Origin: JAKQDH01 sp029558835
Lineage (GTDB): Bacteria > Planctomycetota > Phycisphaerae > UBA1845
Assembly (NCBI GenBank): GCA_035356615.1
Contig: DAOQSN010000003.1
Location: 1-64,000 of the forward strand
DNA: 64,000 nt
Direction: 5' to 3'
Shown here: positions 53,344 to 61,126 of the stretch, piece by piece
Layout of the letters: every line of letters starts with the position of its first letter
How positions within the stretch are numbered: position 1 is the first letter of the stretch
Notes under the pieces: model-generated
Database searches by the model: none
Seen by the model: only the letters and a program-made list of their open reading frames with translations
What the model was told of the DNA's origin: nothing
Program-made: the position numbers and the translations under genes

Positions 53344-55736
53344 CTACAATCCGCCGGGTCATCGTAAATCGGTTCCGCGTCCGGGTCGGCTTCCGGGACG
53401 CGCCAGACCACCTCGTCCGGGGGGCCGTCTCCGACGCTTTCGACACTGGCGACACTGGCGACGGTGCCAGAACCCCTGTTTTCGGGGTCGTGGCGCGGGG
53501 TTTCGTCGCCGTCGCCAATGTCGCCAAGCCGAAACGTCGCCGTCGCCCGCCCACCGGCTGGACCAGGCTGCGTGTAGTCCCACCGCCCGAAGCCCGCCTT
53601 GACCAGGGCGTCCAACGCTTCCCGTGCCAGCTCGGGCTGGTCGCGGAATCGCCGGGGGCCGCGGGCCAAGTCGCGGGCTGTGCAGCGATTGCCGTGTTGG
53701 CGAATCCACGCCACCAGCTTCCGCCGATCCGCCGTCGCCGGGTCAACGCCTCCCTCGTCGCTCGCCAGCAGGGGGTACAACCTTGCGGCTTCGCTCCCGA
53801 ACCACGACGCCAGCTTGCACGCTCTCTCCATGACGCCGGGCGTCACCACCACCGCACCACCCGCCGCCGATGCTTCGCAGGTTGCCAACGTCAAGGCCAG
53901 CCGGAGCGCGATGCCCCGCAGCTTGTCCAGCGCGGCGCGCAGGTCATCATCATCGGTGGCGTCGATATCCTTGCCCAGGAGGTCGCGCCACGCTATGAAC
54001 ACCCGCCGCGCGTCCGACCCGACGCCGACCGTAGCCGGTATGGGCGAACCGGAGTCATCGGTCGCGGGCCGCCAGTCCAGCAGGGCCGCCAACAAGTCGC
54101 GCCACGCGAACACGGCCGCCGGGTCAAGCACGCCCGCCGACCACCGCGACGGCCGTTGGGGTGGCCACACCAACAAGAATCGCGCCAGAAAGCCGCTTTC
54201 GCGTTCCGCCCTGGCGAACGTGCGCTTCAGCGTGCGTGGTTGGATTCCGCCCAGCAAGCTCACCGCCGCGTGCTCCACGAATATGGAGACGCCGCCCGTC
54301 TTGCGGTCCACCAAAACGTGCTCCGCGCTGTACATGCTAAGGTACGCTTCGCGGTCATTACCTCTGCCACCTGCCGCATACCGATCGAATCCACCGATCA
54401 GCCCCGACAGCTCGTCGCGCACGCACAGCAGCCCCAGCGGATTGTCGTTCAACATCGTGGCGAGGCGTTCTACTGTTATATCTGCCACCAACACACGCTT
54501 CTCGATCGGCCGCTCGGGTTCCAACGGTGGATCGGTTGCGGGGCCGTCGCGTTGCGATTTCTTCCACGTGGCGAGGTCCACCTCATAACGCGCCAACGCC
54601 GACACGTGCTCACGCATCGCGCGTTCGTGTTCGACCCGCTCGGCCTTGAATAGTTCGATCAACGGCCGCGTAATCAGTCTCAGCAACGGGGTTTTCGTCG
54701 TGCCCGAGCGCCCGACGATCGTGCCCCAAAGCACAGCGGCTTCCGACCAGCCGGGAAATACTTCGATGCGCGCTCGATTGCCGATGCACGCCGTTGCCGT
54801 GACCAGCGCCCCCAGGGCCGCCCATGCCGGATCGGTGTCGGTCGCCGCCGCCGCCGACAGCGCGAAGTCACGCATGGTGTCGGGCAGCAACTCGACGGGG
54901 AACGGTTGCCATTCGGCCGCCGGGTCCGGTGCATCGTCCGCGGGGTCGTAGCGCGCTACGCTCGCCGCGATGCGCTCAACTTCGGCTTCGTCCAGCGGCA
55001 CGTCACAGCGCTTGCGATTCACAATGTGTAGGGCCGTGGCGATTTCTTCTCGCTCAACACCCGCGCGCCGCATCACGCCCGCCATACTCATTAACGTTGC
55101 GTTGCGCTTGCCCTCTGGGATGCCCTGCCCGTTCAGCGGGTCCGGTCCGGCTGCCCCGCGGGGCTTCCGGGCCGGTTCCCGCAGAAGGTCCAGCAGCCAA
55201 CCCGGAGCGTCGGCAAGCGGCGTGCTTTCAGGATCGTGAATCCATCTATACAGATTGCCACTTGCATGATTGCTCGGCGGCGCCAACACGTATCCACCCG
55301 CGCCCCGCGTGTCGATGCCGGGGCCGAGTTTCCCCGCAGTGTTTCGGTACATGCCGTCCAGCGGATACCGAAAGTAATAGTGGCACCCACCGCCACCCGT
55401 AGCAGCGGTTACAGTTTTCGGCAACGGGCCATACTGCACTTCGAGCTGCGCAAGGCTTGCGGGTCCGCCGTGGCGCGGGTCGATGTCGAGAACCAGCAAA
55501 CCGCTTTCGGGTCCGGTGCATACTGCAACATTCGCAGACGGCCAGCGCTGCCACCAGGTGCGGATGCGTTCCGCGTCGGTCGTGCCCTCGGCCAGCCCGT
55601 GTGCCGGGCGCGGATGTTTGCCCGCAGACTTACAAGCAGGCTCGCCGCAAGAGCACCCCCCGTTTTTGATTGAATTACACGGGAACGTTCGCCAGCCGCA
55701 CGCGGCGTAAGACAAGGCAGCGTCTAGCGTGGTCAT
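53340..55736 (-). CDS. bifunctional DNA primase/polymerase fused to a DUF3987 helicase-like domain
   Basis: 798 residues. An N-terminal prim-pol domain (about 1-190) has LLVLDIDPRHGG (metal-binding DxD), GGGGCHYYFRYP and GGYVLAPPSNHASG, as in the PF09250 family. A Cys-rich insert near residue 20-35 (CNSIKNGGCSCGEPACKSAG) may bind zinc. A primase-C-like helical region (GIPEGKRNATLMSMAGVMRR) follows. Then comes DUF3987 with WGTIVGRSGTTKTPLL (Walker A) and LLCVRDELSGL (Walker B-like). The C-terminal ~150 residues include a winged-helix-like region and an acidic tail. It would start replication of the excised element. The ATG at 55736 overlaps the previous stop. AAGGCGG lies upstream. Confidence 0.9.
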   Translation of the reverse strand: MTTLDAALSYAACGWRTFPCNSIKNGGCSCGEPACKSAGKHPRPAHGLAEGTTDAERIRTWWQRWPSANVAVCTGPESGLLVLDIDPRHGGPASLAQLEVQYGPLPKTVTAATGGGGCHYYFRYPLDGMYRNTAGKLGPGIDTRGAGGYVLAPPSNHASGNLYRWIHDPESTPLADAPGWLLDLLREPARKPRGAAGPDPLNGQGIPEGKRNATLMSMAGVMRRAGVEREEIATALHIVNRKRCDVPLDEAEVERIAASVARYDPADDAPDPAAEWQPFPVELLPDTMRDFALSAAAATDTDPAWAALGALVTATACIGNRARIEVFPGWSEAAVLWGTIVGRSGTTKTPLLRLITRPLIELFKAERVEHERAMREHVSALARYEVDLATWKKSQRDGPATDPPLEPERPIEKRVLVADITVERLATMLNDNPLGLLCVRDELSGLIGGFDRYAAGGRGNDREAYLSMYSAEHVLVDRKTGGVSIFVEHAAVSLLGGIQPRTLKRTFARAERESGFLARFLLVWPPQRPSRWSAGVLDPAAVFAWRDLLAALLDWRPATDDSGSPIPATVGVGSDARRVFIAWRDLLGKDIDATDDDDLRAALDKLRGIALRLALTLATCEASAAGGAVVVTPGVMERACKLASWFGSEAARLYPLLASDEGGVDPATADRRKLVAWIRQHGNRCTARDLARGPRRFRDQPELAREALDALVKAGFGRWDYTQPGPAGGRATATFRLGDIGDGDETPRHDPENRGSGTVASVASVESVGDGPPDEVVWRVPEADPDAEPIYDDPADCS

Positions 55737-55951
55737 CGCGCACCGCCTTTCGTGCGCGCGTCGAGCCAGGCTTGCAGCGCGTGAACGTTGTAAAGGGTTC
55801 GGGCCCCGAGCCGCAGGTGCGGGATTTCGCCGGAGTTCGTGCGCGACCACAGCAACCGCACGCCGATGCCCAGCATTCGCGCCGCCTCACGCGCGCCAAC
55901 CGCCAGGGGGGCCGGGGCGTCGGGGGTCACAGAGTGTTTCTTACTGGGCAT
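55733..55951 (-). CDS. excisionase-like HTH protein (AlpA/MerR-type)
   Basis: 72 residues. GAREAARMLGIGVRLLWSRT is the helix-turn-helix of the HTH_17 excisionase family and GEIPHLRLGARTLYNVHALQ completes the wing and the recognition helix. Ends in LDARTKGGAR. AAAGGGGAC lies before the ATG at 55951. Its stop overlaps the primase start (ATGA), so the two are coupled. It could direct excision or regulate the operon. Confidence 0.82.
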   Translation of the reverse strand: MPSKKHSVTPDAPAPLAVGAREAARMLGIGVRLLWSRTNSGEIPHLRLGARTLYNVHALQAWLDARTKGGAR

Positions 55952-56150
55952 CGGTGTCCCCTTTGCGTGCTGCCCGTGCCAGTAGTTCGCGCTCTACGGC
56001 AGCACAATTGAAGAGGAGGCGGCGCCCAGCGCGCAGGTAGGGCACGCGCTCGGCTTCGGCTTCGGTGCGCAGCCAGGCAGCGGGCACCCCGAGCCGGAAC
56101 GCCGCGCGCTCCAGTGAGATGAAACTTTCGTTGGTGTTGCGTGGGTCCAT
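55941..56150 (-). CDS. second excisionase-like HTH protein
   Basis: 69 residues from the ATG at 56150 (CGGGG upstream). SFISLERAAFRLGVPAAWLR is a helix-turn-helix of the same type as in the next gene, followed by ERVPYLRAGRRLLFNCAAVE. It overlaps the next gene start by 11 bases. The two may be a duplicated pair with one serving as excisionase and one as a regulator. Confidence 0.72.
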   Translation of the reverse strand: MDPRNTNESFISLERAAFRLGVPAAWLRTEAEAERVPYLRAGRRLLFNCAAVERELLARAARKGDTDAQ

Positions 56151-56224
56151 GCCCCGAGTGTGAACGCGCGCGGACCGCACGCAAGCGTTTTTCGCCGTGA
56201 GGGGGTTTCTTTCGGATATTCGGA

Positions 56225-56899
56225 TTAGTTTCCGGGTTTCTTTCGGATTTGGCCGAGCTGGGCCAGGGCGGCTTGGCAACGTTCGCGCGTGGCGTTTTCA
56301 GTGTTCACGGCCAGCATCGTCTGCACAAGCTTCATCGCGTCGCCGGGCGAATAGCAGAAGTTTCGTTGACCGGGCCGGGCCGTCGTCAGGCCAGCTCGTT
56401 TCGCATACTTATTCAACGTGTCATTCGTGACGCCCGTTAGCCCGCGCAGCTCGGGTATGGTGACGCCGGGGCCGTCCGCCACGTCCGCCACCGGGGGCAC
56501 GTCGGCAGCGGGCGTCGGTTCAGCATGCACGGGGACGGGGTCAACCCATCGCAGTACACCGTCTATGGCCAACGCCAGGTCGCGCGGCACGTCGCCGAAA
56601 CGCTGCCACGCTATGGGGTCCTGCTTGGCCAGCAGCGCCACCCACCGGCTATCCGTCGCGCACCGCACCGCCTCTTGCAGCACCGACCGCAACGCGGGCG
56701 CCTCGCGCTCGGCCATGTAGGCCGCCAGCGCAGGCACCAGTGCCCCAAGCTGGTTCGCCATCTCCCGGAACGCTTGCACGTCGTCGGGATACGCTTCTGC
56801 GGGGCTACGCCCGCGAAGCTCCGCGTAGTTGCGCTCGGGCAATTCGAGTAAGGCGTCGCGGATCGTCAGCAGCCGGGAGCGAAGATCGTCGGGGGGCAT
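56225..56899 (-). CDS. element protein with C-terminal helix-turn-helix, function unknown
   Basis: 224 residues from the ATG at 56899. The N-terminal two thirds is helical with no recognised family (LRSRLLTIRDALLELPERNY, then MANQLGALVPALAAYMAERE). A Pro/Ala-rich linker follows at about 140-165. The C-terminal part (VTIPELRGLTGVTNDTLNKY then AKRAGLTTARPG) is a helix-turn-helix-like DNA-binding domain. It may bind the element origin or act as a regulator; neither is shown. Confidence 0.65.
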   Translation of the reverse strand: MPPDDLRSRLLTIRDALLELPERNYAELRGRSPAEAYPDDVQAFREMANQLGALVPALAAYMAEREAPALRSVLQEAVRCATDSRWVALLAKQDPIAWQRFGDVPRDLALAIDGVLRWVDPVPVHAEPTPAADVPPVADVADGPGVTIPELRGLTGVTNDTLNKYAKRAGLTTARPGQRNFCYSPGDAMKLVQTMLAVNTENATRERCQAALAQLGQIRKKPGN

Positions 56900-57182
56900 G
56901 CCACCTATCCTTCGCGGGCCGACCCGGCCGAGCCCAGGCGATAGGTGTTCCTGGACCCGGCTGGGCCGTTCGCAAGCCGTCGCCTGCTGCCCACCACAGT
57001 TTCCGCGTGCGGTCGCCCGCGTCAACACACTTGCCAAACATTGCCACCGGCGCCCTTAACCTCTTATCTACTTTTCGGTCGCCTTGTTGTTTCAGGGGCC
57101 GCCGGTTCCGCCCCTACCGCCAAGCCCGCCGAGCTGCCGATCGTCGCTTGGCGCGGCCTTTCCGCCTGCGGCCGGGGCATCG
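56900..57182. other. possible control region of the element
   Basis: A spacer between two element genes. On the minus strand it contains GGCAATGTT and GGCAAGTGT, 10 bases apart (plus-strand TTGCCA at 57031-57036 and 57041-57046), next to TTGACG (57025-57020). The same GGCAA elements occur in the XRE promoter. No good -10 is visible. Confidence 0.4.
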
Positions 57183-57407
57183 TCACTCGCCGGCGGGGGC
57201 TTGGGCTGCCATTGCGCACGCCCAGTCGCGGGGGACACTCCGCAACACGCCGCCCAAGCAGTGTGCATAGGCGCCCGTCCGACGATTGCGGATCAGCATG
57301 CCCACCATGGCGTCACGGACCGGATGCTGCACCCACCGTCGGATAACTTCGAACCCGTCTGGCACCAACCCGGCCAAGGCCGGGGGTTCCTGCTGAGTCT
57401 GAGTCAT
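57183..57407 (-). CDS. small hypothetical protein, first gene of the element
   Basis: 74 residues with an excellent ribosome-binding site (GGAGGTGAC) before the ATG at 57407. The sequence includes GFEVIRRWVQHPVRDAMVGM and LIRNRRTGAYAHCLGG and is not recognised. There is no signal peptide or membrane helix. It is divided from the next element gene by the possible control region. Confidence 0.6.
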   Translation of the reverse strand: MTQTQQEPPALAGLVPDGFEVIRRWVQHPVRDAMVGMLIRNRRTGAYAHCLGGVLRSVPRDWACAMAAQAPAGE

Positions 57408-57424
57408 CGTGTCACCTCCATTGT

Positions 57425-57721
57425 TCACTTCCCCCCCCCATGCCGGGCGAGACACACAATCGCCTCCCGGACGGCCGGGGGCAAGCTCGGCCACGCTTTC
57501 ACCACCGCCGCAAGCTGGGGGTCCGCCGCTTCCGTTCGGGGTCCGTCCGGTTCCCGAGGGGGGTCCGCCGGGGCCGGTTTTCTGCGCCCAACTGCTGACA
57601 GTTCTGCTGACGCGCGGGCTGGGGGTTTCGTAAGTCCTTGTCCCGTAACGTCTTGTGGCGCCGGGCATCGGTCTACGGAACCGAAGGTTGGAGGTTCGAA
57701 TCCTCCGCGGCGCGATTTCAA
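57425..57721 (-). CDS. short frame crossing attR, resembles an integrase C-terminal tail
   Basis: A 98-codon frame that begins outside the element, reads the antisense of the att repeat (GGFEPPTFGSVDRC), and ends DPQLAAVVKAWPSLPPAVRE plus a short tail. In another frame CQQLG recurs, as in the C-terminus of the element integrase (FCQQLGRE). It may be the 3' remnant of an older integrase or the tail left by a previous element. There is no good start codon inside the element, so expression is doubtful. Confidence 0.35.
   Translation of the reverse strand: MKSRRGGFEPPTFGSVDRCPAPQDVTGQGLTKPPARASAELSAVGRRKPAPADPPREPDGPRTEAADPQLAAVVKAWPSLPPAVREAIVCLARHGGGK
57665..57714 (+). repeat. attachment site attR (50-bp repeat of the tRNA-Arg 3' part)
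   Basis: Identical to 51732-51781. The upstream tRNA half is missing here, so this copy is not a functional tRNA. It marks the distal end of the element. Confidence 0.93.
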
Positions 57722-57920
57722 CGGTTTGTGATTGACGCGGGTGGATCTCTACGAGGGGTGATTCTGCGCGCAGAGCCGGCGGCCCAGGGGCAGGCTCGCT
57801 TGACTCGGGACGCCGGCGGGGAGGCAGTGTGCTGCCTGGGGTCGGGGGGCGGCCCGCGGGGTACATTCGGACCTGGCGTCACTGCCCGGTGACGGCGGTG
57901 GCGGCGGGAGCAGGGACGCT

Positions 57921-58244
57921 ATGAGCGCGGCGACGGAGCATCCGATCCCCGAAGGCGATTTCGCGGCGGCGTTGGCGGATTGCGACGCGGCGTTGGCGGA
58001 TTGCGACGCGGCGTTGGCGGATTGCGACGCGGCGTTGACGTACCCCGAGAACCTCGGCGTGGGCCGGCCGAATCAGCCGGAGCACGCCGCGGTCCCCTGC
58101 GGACGCGGCCAGGCGCTGGTAGCGCTGGGCCGGCACGAGGACGCGCTGGACGCCTGGAAGGACGGGGCGGCCGGTGCCGAGGGGTCGCCGGAGAAGACTG
58201 AGTACCGCCGGCTCTGCGCCGAGCAACTGGCGTCTGACAAGTAG
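57921..58244 (+). CDS. short TPR-like protein, probably a fragment of a DUF5107-type protein
   Basis: 107 residues. YPENLGVGRPNQPEHAAVPC, then GRGQALVALGRHEDALDAWK, matches in style the C-terminal TPR segment of large DUF5107-type proteins, which usually exceed 1000 residues. A perfect triplication of 21 bases gives ALADCDA three times near residue 16. The ATG is preceded by GGGAGCAGGGA, so it may still be expressed. Its position beside attR and the DUF5703/GH95-like gene suggests a carbohydrate-related gene truncated during element insertion or deletion. Treat as a probable remnant. Confidence 0.55.
   Translation: MSAATEHPIPEGDFAAALADCDAALADCDAALADCDAALTYPENLGVGRPNQPEHAAVPCGRGQALVALGRHEDALDAWKDGAAGAEGSPEKTEYRRLCAEQLASDK
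57966..58028 (+). repeat. 21-bp perfect tandem repeat, three copies
   Basis: GCGGCGTTGGCGGATTGCGA plus C repeats at 57966, 57987 and 58008, encoding A-A-L-A-D-C-D three times in frame. Confidence 0.93.
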
Positions 58245-58463
58245 ACGAACGAGTGCAGCACGCGTCTGCTGTCGAGCAACGGAGTTGCAGCGATGGCGGG
58301 GATGCCGCGGAAGGTGCGGGCGGCGGGCGGACCGCTGATCCGACGTCTTGCGGTACTCGGCACGCCCGGGTAGCCGGGCCGCCAGCCTGACTACATTGGC
58401 GCGGAATGTCAGTCGCTGCGCCCGTCATAAGGGGCGGGCGCATCGCGCGCAGGAGAGCGATTC

Positions 58464-60800
58464 ATGACGCTGATCGGTGCGCTCCTCGGTCTCGCCTTCT
58501 GGCAATATGCGCCGGCGGCGTTGCCGGAGGAGGCGCTGCCTGTCGGTTCAGCGGCTCCGGAGCTGCGCGCGAAGCCGCCCAGCCTCGACACGTACAACGT
58601 CGTGTGGACCACTCCTGGCGCTGACGCGTCCGACTCTATGCCGATCGGCAACGGCGTGGTGGGGCTCAATGTCTGGGTCGAGCAAGGCGGCGACCTGCTG
58701 TTCTACATCGCCCGCGTCGATGCGTGGAGCGAATGCGACCGGTTGCTGAAATTGGGCCGCATCCGCCTTTCGCTGACGCCCAATCCATTCACACCGGGTC
58801 AGCCGTTTCGCCAGGAGCTTGTTCTGCGCGAGGGGCGTGTCGCAATCACCGCCGGGGCTGCTGAGCACGAGGTGGAGCTTTCAGTGTTCGTGGAGGCACA
58901 AGCACCGATCGTCCACATCGACTGTCAATCGGCGTCGCCGATCCGAGTCACGGCCACGCTCGAGAACTGGCGCACGGAGCGCCGCGTGCTGACGGACAAG
59001 GGCGAGTTGCAGTCATCGTGGACCATGCGCGATGCGCCGGACGATATCGTGCAGCGCGAAACGTGGGAATCAGCCGACGTTGTCGCGGACGATCCGATGG
59101 CCGTGGTCTGGTACCATCGCAACGAGCACTCCATCGTGCCGTTCACCCTGCGGCACCAGGGCTTGGAGGAGATCGCCGAGCGCTTCCCGGATCCGCTTCT
59201 GGGCCGCACGTTCGGCGGGCAGATGGAGAGTCCGCAGCTTCGCAGGATCGGCCCGGCCACGCTGGCGGGCGACAAGGTGACGGCCGCCAACATCCGGATC
59301 ACGACGCATTCCGCGCAGACGCCGACGGTGGCGGCCTGGATGGATGCCGTCCGGCAGTTGGCGGCCGCACCCGGCGCGGGTGGTGATGCCGCGACTGCGA
59401 CCGCCCGGTGGTGGCGCGACTTCTGGGAGCGCAGTTGGATCTATATAGATGGCGACCCCGCGCAGCCCGCGGGCACCGGTGACGCGGCGCCGCCGTCGCG
59501 CATCACGCAAGCGTACATTCTCCAGCGCTGGATGATTGCCTGCGCATCGCGTGGCAAGTTCCCGCCGAAGTTCAATGGCTCCATCTTCACCGTGGAGCCG
59601 AAGTTCACCGACGAGTCGATACCGTTCAACGCCGACTGGCGCCGCTGGGGCGGCTCGTATTGGTGGCAGAACACGCGCCTCCCCTACTACCCGATGCTGG
59701 CGGCCGGCGACTTCGATCTCATGCAGCCGCTGTTTGATTTCTACGAGGGCGCGGTGCCCGGCTGCAAGGCCCGCGTCCAACTCTATTACCACGCCGATGG
59801 CGTGTACTTCCCGGAGACGATGACCACGTTCGCCACGTATGCCAACAGCGACTACGGCTGGAACCGCGCCGGCGTCGACCGCTCCGTCATCCAGAGTCCG
59901 TGGTGGCAGTGGGCGTGGCAGCAGAGCCTGGAGCTGGCGCAACTCATGCTCGATTACGCCGCCTATACCGGCGACGAGCGGTTCCTGACCGAGCGTGCCC
60001 TGCCGATGGCCCGCGCGGCGCTGCGCTATTACGACTCGCGCTTCGCCCGAGACGAACGCGGCAGACTCATTATATCGCCCACGCAGGTCGTCGAGACGTA
60101 CTGGGAGGACGTGGTCAACGATGCTCCCTCCGTGGCCGGCTTGCAGGCGGTGTGCGATGCGCTGCTCGCGCTGCCGGACCGCATCGGCTCGCCGGAAGAT
60201 CGCGCGCTGTGGCGACGCATGCGGGAGGCCACGCCCCTCCTACCGATGCGACGCATCGACGACCGACTCGTTGCGGCGCCGGCCGAGAGGTACAAGGATA
60301 AACGCAGCAACTGTGAGACTCCTGAGTTGTACGGCCTGTTCCCGTTCCGCGTGCTGGGCGTGGGCAAGCCGAACTACGACGCGGCCGTCGAGGCCTATCG
60401 CCGCCGCCACGACAAGTCGCACGTCGGCTGGACGCAGGACGGGGCGTTTGCCGCTCTGCTGGGCCTGACCGACGAGGCCAAGGCCGACCTGCTCGCCAAG
60501 AGCGCCAACAGCCACCCCAACTTCCGTTTCCCGGCCATGTGGGGCCCGAACTTCGACTGGCTGCCCGACCAGGACCACGGCAGCAACCTGATGACGCTGC
60601 TCCAGTTGATGCTGCTGCAATGCGACGGCCGGCAGATCCGCCTGCTGCCCGCATGGCCGAAGGAGTGGGACGTGAGCTTCAGGTTGCACGCGCCGCGCGA
60701 GACGACGGTGGAATGCGAATATCGCCACGGGTCGATCATTTCGCTCACGGTGACGCCGGCCGCGCGGCGTGCGGATGTGGTTGCCGGCGGAGGCGATTGA
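58464..60800 (+). CDS. DUF5703/GH95-like glycoside hydrolase
   Basis: A 778-residue protein. The N-terminal beta-sandwich contains TYNVVWTTPGADASDSMPIG, then NGVVGLNVWVEQGG, the pattern of DUF5703 and GH95 proteins. The central and C-terminal parts form an (alpha/alpha)6-like barrel (RWWRDFWERSWIYIDGDP, FNADWRRWGGSYWWQNTRLP, then LPYYPMLAAGDFD, and HGSNLMTLLQLMLLQCDGR). Trp and Asp/Glu-rich segments fit a glycosidase active site but I cannot assign the catalytic residues. A weak N-terminal hydrophobic stretch (GALLGLAFWQYAPAA) may be a signal peptide. AGGAGAG lies 8 bases before the ATG. The substrate may be a fucosylated or other complex glycan. Confidence 0.75.
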   Translation: MTLIGALLGLAFWQYAPAALPEEALPVGSAAPELRAKPPSLDTYNVVWTTPGADASDSMPIGNGVVGLNVWVEQGGDLLFYIARVDAWSECDRLLKLGRIRLSLTPNPFTPGQPFRQELVLREGRVAITAGAAEHEVELSVFVEAQAPIVHIDCQSASPIRVTATLENWRTERRVLTDKGELQSSWTMRDAPDDIVQRETWESADVVADDPMAVVWYHRNEHSIVPFTLRHQGLEEIAERFPDPLLGRTFGGQMESPQLRRIGPATLAGDKVTAANIRITTHSAQTPTVAAWMDAVRQLAAAPGAGGDAATATARWWRDFWERSWIYIDGDPAQPAGTGDAAPPSRITQAYILQRWMIACASRGKFPPKFNGSIFTVEPKFTDESIPFNADWRRWGGSYWWQNTRLPYYPMLAAGDFDLMQPLFDFYEGAVPGCKARVQLYYHADGVYFPETMTTFATYANSDYGWNRAGVDRSVIQSPWWQWAWQQSLELAQLMLDYAAYTGDERFLTERALPMARAALRYYDSRFARDERGRLIISPTQVVETYWEDVVNDAPSVAGLQAVCDALLALPDRIGSPEDRALWRRMREATPLLPMRRIDDRLVAAPAERYKDKRSNCETPELYGLFPFRVLGVGKPNYDAAVEAYRRRHDKSHVGWTQDGAFAALLGLTDEAKADLLAKSANSHPNFRFPAMWGPNFDWLPDQDHGSNLMTLLQLMLLQCDGRQIRLLPAWPKEWDVSFRLHAPRETTVECEYRHGSIISLTVTPAARRADVVAGGGD

Positions 60801-61126
60801 CCGGGGACTGCCTTCGCTGAACCGGTTCGGTGATTCCGGCGCGGCAGGACCGCCACGCCGGCAGCCGACCAAAGGGCGTCGGCTGGCCCGCCTCTTCGAG
60901 TGCCCCGCCTCTTCAGAGGTGGGGGAGCGATGTCGGCCGACTGGTCGAAGGTGTCAGGGGACTGGCGCCGCGCCGGACGCACCCGAGTCTCGGACGCGGC
61001 GTCGGCCACGCTTGCGGTGTACCCGCGGTGCCTGTCCCCTGTCTCGGCCAGGTCCATATGGCCCCGGGTGCACGTCACGGTGACGGTCGTAGGCCTGGAC
61101 CGCTGGATGTCGCTTGCGACAGGCGA
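60801..61126. other. convergent intergenic region
   Basis: Between the hydrolase and RNase R genes, which converge. Apart from the hairpin at 60903-60924 I see nothing in it. Confidence 0.5.
60903..60924. terminator. hairpin between convergent genes
   Basis: CCCCGCCTCT pairs with AGAGGTGGGG (one G-T pair) around a TC loop. There is no T tract. Its position suits a bidirectional terminator. Confidence 0.35.

Noticed and set aside
57643..57714. A second tRNA-Arg
   Set aside because: Only the 3' part of the tRNA is present; the acceptor 5' strand and D arm are missing, so it is the attR copy.
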